A DNA stretch of 64,000 bases from RUG11788 sp964578175 (GCA_964578175.1 CAZOBH010000001.1:1-64000); one strand, 5' to 3'. Positions 8,945 through 18,538 are shown, counted from the stretch's first letter. Program-made: numbers and translations. Notes: generated by a model not told the origin, from the letters alone.

Positions 8945-10548
8945 TAACTATAACTCCTTACTTCTTTAAATGCTTTCTTTAATCCTGATTTACCATCAAA
9001 TATCTTACCATTTGTTAAGCTAGTTATTTCACTTAATTGTCTTTCACTTGCCTCACCAAACGTAATTGCGTATACTGGGATATTTTTTGCTTTCTCACTA
9101 GATCTAAGATAATCAGTTATCTCATATAAACCACCATTATTTGATTCTCCATCAGTCATTAATATTACTGTTTTTGTATAACTATCATCAGTTTTATCAA
9201 GTATTTTTAGTGCTTCAGCAGTAGGTGAATAAATATTGGTACCACCTTCAGCATATAATCTATAGTTCAGATAATCAATTAAATTTTGCGTATTATTACC
9301 TTTATAATTAATAGTTATATCTCTTGTATACGCATCAAATGTAATAACAGTAATAATATCTTTTGATGAAAATTGAACTCTAGCTTTACTAGCTTCTTCT
9401 TTTGTTAAAATATAATTCATTGCGTCTTTAAGATCATTCATTCCCTCTCCTGCCATAGATCCAGATTTATCTAGACAAAATACAAAATGTCCTGGTCTTC
9501 TAAACTCTTCTATGTATAAATCAAAAGCTTTTTCCATAACTTTCTTAGATGGGAATTTTTGAGCAACTAAATATTCATTAGTATTAATTCCCCAACTACT
9601 TTTAAACACAGAACTATCCGCATTTTTATTAACTCCACCATACCAAGTTCTAAATCCTTTTGATTCAAGTTTTTTCATAGTATCACTACTTCTTAAAAAC
9701 TTTTGTATTAACTCGAACTTATCTTCTTTCTTTTGATCATTTTCAACATAAGCAAATGGCATATCATTTAGTGCAACACCATCTTTTGGATATATCAAAT
9801 ATAATGGTTCTTTATTATTTTTTTCAAGTGATTTATTAATATTAATTAATGTTGATTCAAATGATATTACTGCTTCATAATCACCATTAACAAACATATC
9901 TTCTAGATATCCTTCATCTCCTGATGTTCTAGTAACTCCACTAAAGAATGCTTTCATATTTGATTTTAAAGTTTGACTATCAAGCATATCTTCTGTTAAT
10001 ACTTCAGGAGAACCTGCTATTGAATTTAAAAATGCTAAATAACCAGTAGCTCCAGTGTTTGTTGAAAGTGGAGAAGTCATAACATATTTTAAATTACCTG
10101 ATTTTATAGCATTTAAAATATCTTTATTATATACATTCTTACCTACAAAATTTAATTTTTCTGCTTTAGATTTTCTAATACCTATAACTACTGGATCTAT
10201 TGCTATTGATTTAGAATTTTCAACTAGGTATGGATTATCCAACATATATGTCCACATAGAATTAGACATCCATACTGCATCATAATTACTACTATCATCA
10301 TTCAATGTCTCTACTATTTCCATATCATCCATATATTCAATGTTTAAATATATATTTTGTTCTTCAGCAAACTTTTCTAATTCTTCTTTATAAGGAGATG
10401 TAGAACTAGCCGCTAATAAATTAAATGTTCTAGATCCATTAAATAATTCACCTATAGAACTTCCTGCAAATCTAATTAGTACATAAAGTACTATAATAAC
10501 AACAATTACGATACCAATAACTTTTGAACCACTTTTTTTTCTTTCCAT
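8944..10548 (-). CDS. Membrane-anchored substrate-binding plus VWA-domain protein
   Basis: 534 residues. One N-terminal transmembrane helix (10-27), an extracellular substrate-binding-like domain (about 40-340) and a C-terminal von Willebrand A domain (about 352-530). The metal-ion adhesion site is complete: Asp360-x-Ser362-x-Ser364, Thr437 and Asp466. Proteins of this build (substrate-binding and VWA domain-containing) occur in many Firmicutes, often beside XpaC and TelA. The VWA domain should bind a ligand or partner protein through a divalent metal outside the cell. ATG at 10548 behind GGTGAAG. First gene of the four-gene operon. Confidence 0.8.
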   Translation of the reverse strand: MERKKSGSKVIGIVIVVIIVLYVLIRFAGSSIGELFNGSRTFNLLAASSTSPYKEELEKFAEEQNIYLNIEYMDDMEIVETLNDDSSNYDAVWMSNSMWTYMLDNPYLVENSKSIAIDPVVIGIRKSKAEKLNFVGKNVYNKDILNAIKSGNLKYVMTSPLSTNTGATGYLAFLNSIAGSPEVLTEDMLDSQTLKSNMKAFFSGVTRTSGDEGYLEDMFVNGDYEAVISFESTLININKSLEKNNKEPLYLIYPKDGVALNDMPFAYVENDQKKEDKFELIQKFLRSSDTMKKLESKGFRTWYGGVNKNADSSVFKSSWGINTNEYLVAQKFPSKKVMEKAFDLYIEEFRRPGHFVFCLDKSGSMAGEGMNDLKDAMNYILTKEEASKARVQFSSKDIITVITFDAYTRDITINYKGNNTQNLIDYLNYRLYAEGGTNIYSPTAEALKILDKTDDSYTKTVILMTDGESNNGGLYEITDYLRSSEKAKNIPVYAITFGEASERQLSEITSLTNGKIFDGKSGLKKAFKEVRSYS

Positions 10549-10610
10549 CTTATCTTCACCATTTTAAATATATCATATTTATACAAAAAAAAATATAAAA
10601 AAAGAAAAGA

Positions 10611-11282
10611 TTATTTTGAAGATAAACGATCTATTTCTTTATCTATAAATTCGCATGTTTTATCTATATCTTCAGCTATCTTTTCTATATCAAATAAATC
10701 TGATTCATAATATTCAGCATTATCAATTACATTATTAGTATAATTTATAGTGCCTTCATTTCCAAATAAACCAGTTAAATCAAGTTCATCTATATTAAAA
10801 TCAAAATTATTATACTCTATTTTTTCAATAGGTAATGATATTAAATTATACTTTTCAATTAAAGGAAGATCCATAGAATGAATATTTTTCCATTTAAATT
10901 TAGAAAATTCCTCTTTGTTTTCAGTATAATAAATAGAACCATCTTTCTTTATAAATGCATGATTACCATTTACTTTAGTTATATATTTTGGATAAACATA
11001 ATTTCTCCAATAAGTATCAGTTATTAAATGAGTTAAATATCCTAGATACATCGGATTATTCATTTTATCTTTATATTTTTCATAAAAAGCATCATAATCT
11101 TCATTCTTTTTACCAAAAGATGAATTATAAAAATGACTTAAATTTCTATTCTCTCCACCAAAAACTTTTGCATTCCTCCAGCAATCAGGAGCAATATTAC
11201 CTAAAGTAAATAGCACATCATCTAATTTATATTTTTTATTTAAGTTTTTAGCAACTGATTCATGTATTGTAAATGGTGGCAT
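10611..11282 (-). CDS. Zinc-dependent phospholipase C-like protein
   Basis: 223 residues. The N-terminus MPPFTIHES, then GNIAPDCW (about 28-35), RNLSHFY (about 46-52) and YLGYLTHLITDTYW (about 80-93) follow the His/Asp pattern of the bacterial zinc-dependent phospholipase C/S1-P1 fold (PF00882). There is no signal peptide, so it is probably a cytoplasmic member; such proteins are widespread in Firmicutes and their substrates are unknown. GGAGTGAT precedes the ATG. It is downstream of the DUF1653/lon unit and separated from it by a strong terminator. Confidence 0.65.
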   Translation of the reverse strand: MPPFTIHESVAKNLNKKYKLDDVLFTLGNIAPDCWRNAKVFGGENRNLSHFYNSSFGKKNEDYDAFYEKYKDKMNNPMYLGYLTHLITDTYWRNYVYPKYITKVNGNHAFIKKDGSIYYTENKEEFSKFKWKNIHSMDLPLIEKYNLISLPIEKIEYNNFDFNIDELDLTGLFGNEGTINYTNNVIDNAEYYESDLFDIEKIAEDIDKTCEFIDKEIDRLSSK

Positions 11283-11310
11283 ATTATCACTCCTTTATAA
11301 AATTATATCA

Positions 11311-11338
11311 TAAAAAGGTTAACAATAAGTTAACCTTT
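11311..11338 (-). terminator. Intrinsic terminator after lon-DUF1653
   Basis: Ten-bp perfect arms (AAAGGTTAAC, GTTAACCTTT) with a five-base loop and U-rich tail on the minus strand; overlaps the stop of the DUF1653 gene. Confidence 0.85.
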
Positions 11339-11587
11339 AAAATTACCAGCTACGCTTTCAATCTCTTGTAATTCAAATCTATATTCTTGTTTAACATTAG
11401 GATATTTTTCATGATCAACAGTAGATAAGAACATATCTTTTGGTCTAACCCATAAACCACCATCTCCATATAATCTTCTATAAACTACCATATCTTCTTT
11501 AGTTTCAGAGTCTTTAGCAATTCCTTCAACTAAATAATAATCTCCTTTAAAATGTTTATAAATACCATTTATTTTTAATTCACGCAT
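11330..11587 (-). CDS. DUF1653 domain protein
   Basis: 85 residues that are almost wholly a DUF1653 domain: a GIYKHFKGDYYLV start, then VVYRRLYGDGGLWVRPKDMF, and a final RFELQEIE stretch. The domain is small and beta-rich; its function is unknown. It starts 9 bp after the lon stop with a GGAGG site, so it should be cotranscribed with lon and inherit its heat-shock control. Confidence 0.85.
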   Translation of the reverse strand: MRELKINGIYKHFKGDYYLVEGIAKDSETKEDMVVYRRLYGDGGLWVRPKDMFLSTVDHEKYPNVKQEYRFELQEIESVAGNFKG

Positions 11588-11596
11588 AATTTCCTC

Positions 11597-13864
11597 CTAT
11601 AACAATTTTAAATCAATTAATACATCTTTAACAGTATCTACAGGTATTATTTCTAATTTATTTTTTACTTCTTCAGGTACATCTTTTAAATCATCAATAT
11701 TATCTCTAGGTATAAATACTTTTTTTATTCCTGCTCTTTCGGCCGCCATCAATTTTTCTGGTAATCCACCTATTGGCATAACATTACCACGTAAACTGAC
11801 TTCTCCTGTCATTGCGACTTTTTCACTTACTTTTTTCTTAGTCACAAGGGAAGCTAATGTAGTTGTTAAAGTTATTCCTGCAGATGGACCATCCTTTGGT
11901 GTAGCACCTTCTGGTACATGAACATGTAAGTCATTAGATTTAAATAGTTTTGCTTTATCAGGATATAATTCCTTAACAAGACTTATAGCAATTTGAACGC
12001 TTTCTTTCATTACATCACCAAGTTGTCCTGTAATAATAGTTTTACCACTACCTTTTGTGAATACTGATTCAATAAATAATATTTCACCACCAGCACTAGT
12101 CCATGCGAGACCTGTAACAATTCCTGATTTCTTATTTTTAATTACTCTATCATGTCTTATTTCTTTACTATCTATGTAATCTTTAATATTATTCTTAGTA
12201 ACTACTATTTTACTTTCTTCATTTGAAACTATCTTAACAGCTACTTCTCTTGCTAAATGACTAAGAATTCTTTTTAGACTTCTTACACCAGATTCCATTG
12301 TATAAGAAACTATTATTTTCTCTAATGCTGAATCAGTAATACTTAATTTATTTTTACTCAAACCAGTTTTATCCAATATCTCAGGTATTAGATATTTCTT
12401 CGCTATATTCTCTTTTTCAAGTGGAGAATAACCATTAAACTCTATTACTTCCATTCTATTTAATAAAGCTTCAGGAATTTTATCAACAGAATTAGCAGTA
12501 CAAATAAAGAATACATCAGATAGATCATATGGAACATTTAAATAATGATCTGTAAAAGTATTATTTTGTTCTGGATCTAAAACTTCTAAAAGTGCACTAG
12601 CTGGATCACCATCGTATGAAGTAATTAATTTATCAACCTCATCTAATACAACAACAGGATTAGATTTACCACATTTACATATTCCATCCATTATTCTTCC
12701 TGGTAATGCACCAATATAAGTTCTTCTGTGGCCTCTAATTTCTGCTTCATCTCTTATTCCCCCAAGAGATACTCTAACATATTCTCTATCTAATGCTTTT
12801 GCAATAGATGATGCAATAGAAGTTTTACCAGTTCCTGGTGGACCAACAAATAAAAGAATACTACCGGATTGTTTCTTATTTAGATTCATAACAGCTATTT
12901 CTTCAATTATTCTTTTCTTAACTTTTTTAAGTCCATAATGTTCTTCATCTAATACTTTCTTTGCTTTCTTTAAATCTATTTCATTATATTGTTCCTTTTT
13001 CCATGATAAAGACGTAATAAAGTCTATATAATCATAAAGCATTCCATATTCTTGTGAGTTATTACCCTCGTTTTTCATTCTGTTAATTACTTTTTCTGCT
13101 TCTTTCAAAGCCACTTTATTCATACCAGACGATTTTATTTTTTGTTCAAATTTACTTATATCATTTTGTTCATCCGGATGCATATTATCTAATTCTTTTT
13201 GTAAATATTCTATTTGCTTTTTTAAAGCATGTTCTCTATATATTCTTTCGTTATCTTCTTGTTCTTTATCTTTTGCTTCTCCATTTACTTCTTCAATATT
13301 TATATATTCATAGATTATCTTTTCTATTTTTTTATTTCTCTTCTTATTTGAATCTTCTTTAAGTAATTCATACTTTTCTTTAGGATTTAGATTTATTAAA
13401 TCGTTAAGTGCACATATCATTTCACTAAGACTATTCCATTGCATGATAAAGGCACGAGCAACAAATCCCCATTCATATTTTTGGACAAATTTATTTAACT
13501 TTCTTTTTAATTTATCTAATTTATCTTGTTCTTCCTCAAAAGTAATATCATTAATAGTAGCTATAGCTGAGAACTTAACTTCATAATTATTTTCTCCAAG
13601 AGATACTATATCATCTATTTTTATTCTTTCATCAGTTTCAATAATAGTTAGATCATTTCTAATATCAATTACTTTACCTATTACTCCTATATCTTGAAAA
13701 GATTGTTTGTTAAAATCGTTAAAGATTCTTTTCTTTCTTATTAAAAATATTACTTTATCATCTATTTCTAAATTCTTACCATCCATACTTCTTGCTTTAC
13801 TGCCTTTTAAAGCAAGTTCTATTTTGGGTAGAATTATTTGATCATATAATAAAACTATTTTCAT
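11597..13864 (-). CDS. lon: ATP-dependent protease Lon
   Basis: Degrades misfolded and regulatory proteins in the cytosol as a hexamer. 755 residues: N-terminal substrate domain (1-about 180), long coiled coil (about 195-280), AAA+ module with GPPGTGKT and VVLDEVDK, and the protease domain with the Ser in PKDGPSAG and the Lys in GGLPEKLMAAERAG, so the Ser-Lys dyad is intact. GAGGTG precedes the ATG at 13864. Its promoter is overlapped by a CIRCE element, so HrcA should repress it and heat should induce it. DUF1653 follows in the same transcript. Confidence 0.96.
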   Translation of the reverse strand: MKIVLLYDQIILPKIELALKGSKARSMDGKNLEIDDKVIFLIRKKRIFNDFNKQSFQDIGVIGKVIDIRNDLTIIETDERIKIDDIVSLGENNYEVKFSAIATINDITFEEEQDKLDKLKRKLNKFVQKYEWGFVARAFIMQWNSLSEMICALNDLINLNPKEKYELLKEDSNKKRNKKIEKIIYEYINIEEVNGEAKDKEQEDNERIYREHALKKQIEYLQKELDNMHPDEQNDISKFEQKIKSSGMNKVALKEAEKVINRMKNEGNNSQEYGMLYDYIDFITSLSWKKEQYNEIDLKKAKKVLDEEHYGLKKVKKRIIEEIAVMNLNKKQSGSILLFVGPPGTGKTSIASSIAKALDREYVRVSLGGIRDEAEIRGHRRTYIGALPGRIMDGICKCGKSNPVVVLDEVDKLITSYDGDPASALLEVLDPEQNNTFTDHYLNVPYDLSDVFFICTANSVDKIPEALLNRMEVIEFNGYSPLEKENIAKKYLIPEILDKTGLSKNKLSITDSALEKIIVSYTMESGVRSLKRILSHLAREVAVKIVSNEESKIVVTKNNIKDYIDSKEIRHDRVIKNKKSGIVTGLAWTSAGGEILFIESVFTKGSGKTIITGQLGDVMKESVQIAISLVKELYPDKAKLFKSNDLHVHVPEGATPKDGPSAGITLTTTLASLVTKKKVSEKVAMTGEVSLRGNVMPIGGLPEKLMAAERAGIKKVFIPRDNIDDLKDVPEEVKNKLEIIPVDTVKDVLIDLKLL

Positions 13865-13876
13865 ATGTCACCTCTT

Positions 13877-13903
13877 TTAGCAATCTAATATTTTGAGTGC
13901 TAA
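13877..13903 (-). promoter_or_regulatory. CIRCE element (HrcA operator) of lon
   Basis: Inverted repeat TTAGCAATC - nine bases - GAGTGCTAA on the plus strand, one mismatch from the consensus TTAGCACTC-N9-GAGTGCTAA. It begins four bases after the -10 box and ends 13 bp before the lon ATG, covering the expected transcription start and the ribosome binding region. Confidence 0.88.
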
Positions 13904-13907
13904 CTAG

Positions 13908-13936
13908 ATTATATTATATTAAATTTAAAATGACAA
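13908..13936 (-). promoter_or_regulatory. lon promoter
   Basis: TTGTCA (13931-13936) and TATAAT (13908-13913) on the minus strand, spaced by exactly 17 bp: a near-consensus sigma-A promoter directly above the CIRCE element. Confidence 0.85.
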
Positions 13937-13945
13937 TAGTAATAA

Positions 13946-13975
13946 TAAAAAAAAGAAGTATATTAAATACTTCTT
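13946..13975 (-). terminator. secA terminator
   Basis: AAGAAGTA/TACTTCTT stem with seven-base loop, followed on the minus strand by nine U residues. Confidence 0.8.
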
Positions 13976-13977
13976 AA

Positions 13978-16479
13978 TTAGTCATTTTTTCCGTGGCATT
14001 GTTTGTATTTCTTACCACTTCCGCACCAACAAGGATCATTTCTACCTAATTTCTTTTCTTTTTTAACAGGTTTTTGTTTTTCTTTTGCTTCTTCACCCTT
14101 GTTAGAGAATTTATTTTTACTTATTTCTTTTCTTTCAAGATTTTGTGTTATTTGAGCTTTTACTAAGAAATTAGTAACATCTTTATCAATATTTTGGAAC
14201 ATCTTATCAAATAATTCAAATCCCTCAACTGTATAAGCTCTTAATGGATTTTCTTGACCATAACTTCTTAAACTTATACCTTCTCTTAAGTGAGACATTG
14301 TATTAATTTGTTCTGTCCAATATTTATCAATAATGTTTAAAGTAATAACTTTTTCAAATTCTTCAGCTATACCAACTGGTACAACACTAATCTTTTCTTG
14401 ATATTCTTCAACTATTTGATCATAAATCTTATCAATTAATTGTTCTTCTTTTAAACCATCAACTTCATCAACAGATATATCATTCTTTAATAAAGTATTG
14501 AAGTATTCAACTATATCAGTAATATCATCATGAGTTAATTTTCCTTCTGGATATATATGAGATTGAACTTCATCAGTAATATGATCTTTAAATGTTTTTA
14601 ATACAGTATCATGAATAGATTCATTATCTAATATCTCATTTCTTCTTTCATACATAATCTTTCTTTGATTATTGTTAACATCATCATATTGTAATAATTG
14701 TTTACGAATATCAAAGTTATTTCCTTCAACTCTAGATTGAGCTGATTCAATTGATTTAGTAAATGTTCTAGACTTAATTGCTTGAGTTTCTGAGAACCCA
14801 ACAGATTGTAACATTCTCTTAATTCTATCTGTACCAAATCTAACCATTAGATCATCTTCCATTGATACATAGAATTGTGTATAACCTGGATCTCCTTGAC
14901 GTCCTGAACGTCCACGTAATTGGTTATCTATACGACGAGATTCATGTCTTTCAGTACCTAGTACGCATAAACCTCCAAGTTTTCTAGTTTCATCAGTTAA
15001 TTTAATATCTGTTCCACGCCCAGCCATGTTAGTAGCAATTGTAACAGAACCTTTTTCTCCAGCTTTAGCAATGATTTCTGCCTCACGAGCATGGTTCTTA
15101 GCATTTAATACTTCATGCGGAATCTTTTTCTTAGTTAACATCTTACTAATTAATTCGTTTGTTTCGATAGCTACAGTACCAACAAGTACTGGTTGTCCAG
15201 TTTTATGTCGTCTTTCTATCTCATCAACAAGAGCAATGAATTTACCTTGTTTTGTTGAATATAACAAATCTGGTTCATCATCACGAATTACTTCTTTATT
15301 TGTAGGTATTTGAATAACATACATGTTATATATATTTCTAAATTCTTCTTCTTCTGTTTTAGCTGTTCCTGTCATTCCAGAAAGTTTTTGATACATTCTG
15401 AATAAGTTTTGGAATGTAATAGTAGCTAAAGTCTTAGTTTCTTGATTAATTGTAACTCCTTCTTTAGCTTCAATAGCTTGATGAAGACCATCACTATAAG
15501 CACGTCCTTTCATAAGACGTCCAGTAAATTTATCAACGATTACAATCTTATCATCTTGTACTACATAATCTACATCTAACTTCATACTATAATTTGCTTT
15601 TAAAGCTTGATTAATACTATGAACTAATGTAGTTTGATCTGTCTCATACAAATTTGAAACTTTAAAATACTTTTCTGCTTTTTTAACACCTTGTTCTGTT
15701 AAAACAACAGTTTTTGTTTTTTCATCATATTTATAATCATCTTCATTAGTTAATTCTTTAGCAAATTTATCAGCACTAGTATATACTGTAGTACTTTTTA
15801 ATTCTCCACCAGAAATAATAAGTGGTGTTCTAGCTTCATCTATTAATACTGAGTCAACTTCGTCAACAATACAGAAATTTAATTTTCTTTGTACACGATC
15901 TTCTTTTTTAACAACCATGTTGTCTCTTAAGTAATCAAATCCTAATTCATTATTAGTTGTGTACATAATATCACAATTATATACTTCCTTCTTTTGTTCT
16001 GGAGTTAAATCTCTTAAGTTAACACCTACTGTAAGTCCTAAAAATTTATGAATATTTCCCATCCAATTAGCATCACGTTGTGCAAGGTATTCATTAACAG
16101 TAATAATATGTACTCCCTTACCACTTAATGCATTTAAGTATGCTGGAAGCACAGCAGTTAAAGTTTTACCTTCACCTGTTTTCATCTCAGCAATATTACC
16201 TTGGTGAATTGCTATTGCTCCTAATAATTGTACATAGAATGGTTTTTCTCCAATAACACGAAAAGCTGCCTCTCTTGCAGTTGCAAAAGCTTCAACTAAT
16301 ATATCATCTAAAGTTTCTCCATCTTCAACTCTTTTTTTAAATTCTTCAGTTTTAGCTTTTAAATCATCATCAGACATCTTACTATATTCTTTATCTAATG
16401 CTTCAATTTTATCAGCTAATACAGAGAATTTCTTTAATTCTTTATAATCATGATCAAATAATGATTTAATTATGTTCAT
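13978..16479 (-). CDS. secA: Preprotein translocase ATPase SecA
   Basis: Drives export of unfolded preproteins through SecYEG. 833 residues: Walker A in MKTGEGKTLTA (about residue 101-111), DEVD box in VDEVDSVLIDEARTP, an intact second nucleotide-binding fold (GTDIKL, GRSGRQGD), and a C-terminal SEC-C zinc site, CWCGSGKKYKQCH. The full C-terminal linker and zinc site indicate the standard housekeeping SecA1. GGAGATGAT precedes the ATG. Upstream hpf ends in its own terminator, so secA is likely monocistronic. Confidence 0.98.
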   Translation of the reverse strand: MNIIKSLFDHDYKELKKFSVLADKIEALDKEYSKMSDDDLKAKTEEFKKRVEDGETLDDILVEAFATAREAAFRVIGEKPFYVQLLGAIAIHQGNIAEMKTGEGKTLTAVLPAYLNALSGKGVHIITVNEYLAQRDANWMGNIHKFLGLTVGVNLRDLTPEQKKEVYNCDIMYTTNNELGFDYLRDNMVVKKEDRVQRKLNFCIVDEVDSVLIDEARTPLIISGGELKSTTVYTSADKFAKELTNEDDYKYDEKTKTVVLTEQGVKKAEKYFKVSNLYETDQTTLVHSINQALKANYSMKLDVDYVVQDDKIVIVDKFTGRLMKGRAYSDGLHQAIEAKEGVTINQETKTLATITFQNLFRMYQKLSGMTGTAKTEEEEFRNIYNMYVIQIPTNKEVIRDDEPDLLYSTKQGKFIALVDEIERRHKTGQPVLVGTVAIETNELISKMLTKKKIPHEVLNAKNHAREAEIIAKAGEKGSVTIATNMAGRGTDIKLTDETRKLGGLCVLGTERHESRRIDNQLRGRSGRQGDPGYTQFYVSMEDDLMVRFGTDRIKRMLQSVGFSETQAIKSRTFTKSIESAQSRVEGNNFDIRKQLLQYDDVNNNQRKIMYERRNEILDNESIHDTVLKTFKDHITDEVQSHIYPEGKLTHDDITDIVEYFNTLLKNDISVDEVDGLKEEQLIDKIYDQIVEEYQEKISVVPVGIAEEFEKVITLNIIDKYWTEQINTMSHLREGISLRSYGQENPLRAYTVEGFELFDKMFQNIDKDVTNFLVKAQITQNLERKEISKNKFSNKGEEAKEKQKPVKKEKKLGRNDPCWCGSGKKYKQCHGKND

Positions 16480-16550
16480 TTTATCATCTCCTGCTAGTTA
16501 CATTTTAACAAATATCCAATATTTATTAAATCATTTTTATACGTTATAGT

Positions 16551-16579
16551 CAACAAAATCCCTAGTATTACTAGGGATT
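16551..16579 (-). terminator. hpf terminator
   Basis: Nine-bp perfect arms AATCCCTAG/CTAGGGATT with loop TATTA; a short U tract (TTTTG) follows on the minus strand. Confidence 0.75.
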
Positions 16580-16586
16580 ATATTAA

Positions 16587-17123
16587 TTACATTGTTTCAA
16601 TTATTCCATATTGTCCATCTTTTCTTTTATAGACTAACATTGGTTTCATATCATTTTCATTTTTAAATAGGTAGAAATCATGTCCAATAAGTTCCATTTG
16701 AAGAATAGCCTCTTCTTCACTCATTGGTTTAGCTTCTACTGTTTTTCTTTTAACAATTTTGTTTTCTTCTTTTTCTTGTGTTTCTTCTATATCATCTAAA
16801 GCAAAAACTCCATAATCTTTATTTTTCTTTGATTGATTTTGTAGTTTTGTCTTATTCTTTCTAATTTGTCTTTCTAGTTTATCAACTAATTCATCAATTG
16901 CTGCATATACATCTTCTTGCGTTTCTTCAGCACGTAGTAAGAAGTTCTTAAGTGGAATAGTAGCTTCTACTTTTTGTCCTATTTTCTCAACCTTAATAAC
17001 AACTTTTGCCTCAACATCATCTGGATTTTCAAGATATTTGTCTACCTTAGATAATTTCTCTTCAATATGACTTTGTATTGACTTAGTTACTTTAACATTA
17101 TCTCCTCTAACAATTATCTTCAT
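16587..17123 (-). CDS. hpf: Ribosome hibernation promoting factor, long form
   Basis: 178 residues. The N-terminal S30AE domain (about 1-97) binds the small ribosomal subunit; a charged linker follows; the C-terminal domain (about 122-178), with PMSEEEAILQMELIGHDFYLF, dimerises to form 100S ribosomes in stationary phase. This two-domain form is typical of Firmicutes. ATG at 17123 behind GGAGTGATG. Its place just above secA matches B. subtilis yvyD-secA. Confidence 0.96.
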   Translation of the reverse strand: MKIIVRGDNVKVTKSIQSHIEEKLSKVDKYLENPDDVEAKVVIKVEKIGQKVEATIPLKNFLLRAEETQEDVYAAIDELVDKLERQIRKNKTKLQNQSKKNKDYGVFALDDIEETQEKEENKIVKRKTVEAKPMSEEEAILQMELIGHDFYLFKNENDMKPMLVYKRKDGQYGIIETM

Positions 17124-17161
17124 TTTACATCACTCCTTATACCTATATAATAACATATATA

Positions 17162-17186
17162 AATAAAAAAAACTACTTAGTAGTTT
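17162..17186 (-). terminator. tagO terminator
   Basis: AAACTAC/GTAGTTT stem, three-base loop, long U run on the minus strand; the stem includes the tagO stop codon. Confidence 0.8.
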
Positions 17187-18273
17187 TTCCTCTTCTTAAA
17201 ATTTTACTCTCAAATTTCTTAGTTTTTTTCTCTATCTCAGGACTTATTATACTAGTATGTAAAATAAACCAAATAACTATTACAAATAATACTACATAAA
17301 TAATTATTCCTAATTTTCTTCCTTGAACATTATAAATAATTGATGCAATAGAGAATAATAAATCTATTAAATAAACTATTAATACTGTTTTTCTTTGAGA
17401 AAAATTCATTTTTAATAACTGATGATGCATATGATCTCTATCACCTTCAGTAATCTTTTTATGTTTAATAATTCTTCTAATAATTGCAAATGCTGTATCA
17501 AGTATTGGTATAGATAAAGTAATAAGAGGAACAATTATTGATGTAAGCATAGTTCCTTTAAATCCTAGCAATGATATTACAGCAATAATATATCCTAAAA
17601 ACGTTGCCCCTGTTTCTCCTGCAAAAGTTTTAGCTGGATTAAAATTATATAAAAGAAAGCCTAATGTTGCACCAAGCATAATAAATGTTAAAGTTATCTC
17701 TAATGTTCCATATCTTTGTTGTATAAATGATATTATTCCTATTGTTAAGAAAAATATTGAAGTAATTCCACCACTTAATCCATCTAGTCCATCAATTAAT
17801 CTAATTATATTAATACAACCTACTATGAATATTAAAGTAACTAAATAAGATAATATTCCAAAATTAATAGTTATTCCAAAGAATGTTAGTTTATTAAGTA
17901 GTATTCCTCCATAAAAGATAATTACTAGTGATGCAGCAACTTGACCTATTAATTGTTCCTTTGGTTTTAAGGAATTAATATCATCAATCATTCCAGTAAA
18001 TATTATAAAGAAACTTCCTATTAGAATAGCGTTCATTTGTATACTATGAACACCAAATAACATATATCCAACAAGAAAACTAATATATATCGCCATTCCT
18101 CCAAATTTAGGAGTAGCTTGCTTATGAATATGTCTATTTCCTTGTTCATCTCTAGGTCTATCAATCGCTCCTATATGATTAGCAATTTTAATTATTAATG
18201 GCATAACTATAGCTGATACAGAAAATGTAGTTATTACCATCAAAATAATTCTTATTAAATACTCTTGTGACAT
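17173..18273 (-). CDS. tagO: Undecaprenyl-phosphate GlcNAc-1-phosphate transferase (TagO/WecA family)
   Basis: Polytopic membrane enzyme (366 residues, about ten or eleven helices) that moves a sugar-1-phosphate from a UDP sugar to undecaprenyl phosphate, the first step of wall teichoic acid or other surface glycan. Motifs: TPKFGGMAIYIS, FTGMIDDINSLKPKEQ, a NIIRLIDGLDGLSGG stretch with the key Asp residues, and the His-rich loop EGDRDHMHHQLL. The HMHHQLL loop and lack of MraY-specific motifs favour TagO/WecA over MraY. GAGGTGAT precedes the ATG. No further glycan genes are adjacent. Confidence 0.9.
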   Translation of the reverse strand: MSQEYLIRIILMVITTFSVSAIVMPLIIKIANHIGAIDRPRDEQGNRHIHKQATPKFGGMAIYISFLVGYMLFGVHSIQMNAILIGSFFIIFTGMIDDINSLKPKEQLIGQVAASLVIIFYGGILLNKLTFFGITINFGILSYLVTLIFIVGCINIIRLIDGLDGLSGGITSIFFLTIGIISFIQQRYGTLEITLTFIMLGATLGFLLYNFNPAKTFAGETGATFLGYIIAVISLLGFKGTMLTSIIVPLITLSIPILDTAFAIIRRIIKHKKITEGDRDHMHHQLLKMNFSQRKTVLIVYLIDLLFSIASIIYNVQGRKLGIIIYVVLFVIVIWFILHTSIISPEIEKKTKKFESKILRRGKTTK

Positions 18274-18324
18274 AAAATCACCTCTTAATTAATTATAATA
18301 TTAAATTATTTAAAAGAAAACAAG

Positions 18325-18351
18325 TAAATAAAAACCATCTTAAGATGGTTT
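18325..18351 (-). terminator. Terminator after rpiB-DUF1146
   Basis: Perfect 20-base palindrome AAACCATCTTAAGATGGTTT followed by TTTTATTT on the minus strand; overlaps the stop codon. Confidence 0.8.
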
Positions 18352-18538
18352 AATAACACATATATATGTCATATATAAAATTAACAAATAGATATATAAC
18401 TATACAAATTAATATAACAAAGAAAATTCTTGCTTGAACTATATGATTCTTTTTAAATATACCATTTATATTTAAAGATGACATTGCATATATAACAAGA
18501 GGAGAAATCAAAATATATAATAATAATTTATTACTCAT
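18350..18538 (-). CDS. DUF1146 (YwzB-type) small membrane protein
   Basis: 62 residues with two membrane helices (about 4-22 and 36-58) and the central IFKKNHIVQARIFF motif typical of DUF1146/YwzB. Function unknown; in B. subtilis ywzB is near murAA and the ATP synthase genes, and here too murA is only 1 kb away. Its start overlaps the rpiB stop by 8 bp, so the two are coupled. Confidence 0.75.
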   Translation of the reverse strand: MSNKLLLYILISPLVIYAMSSLNINGIFKKNHIVQARIFFVILICIVIYLFVNFIYDIYMCY

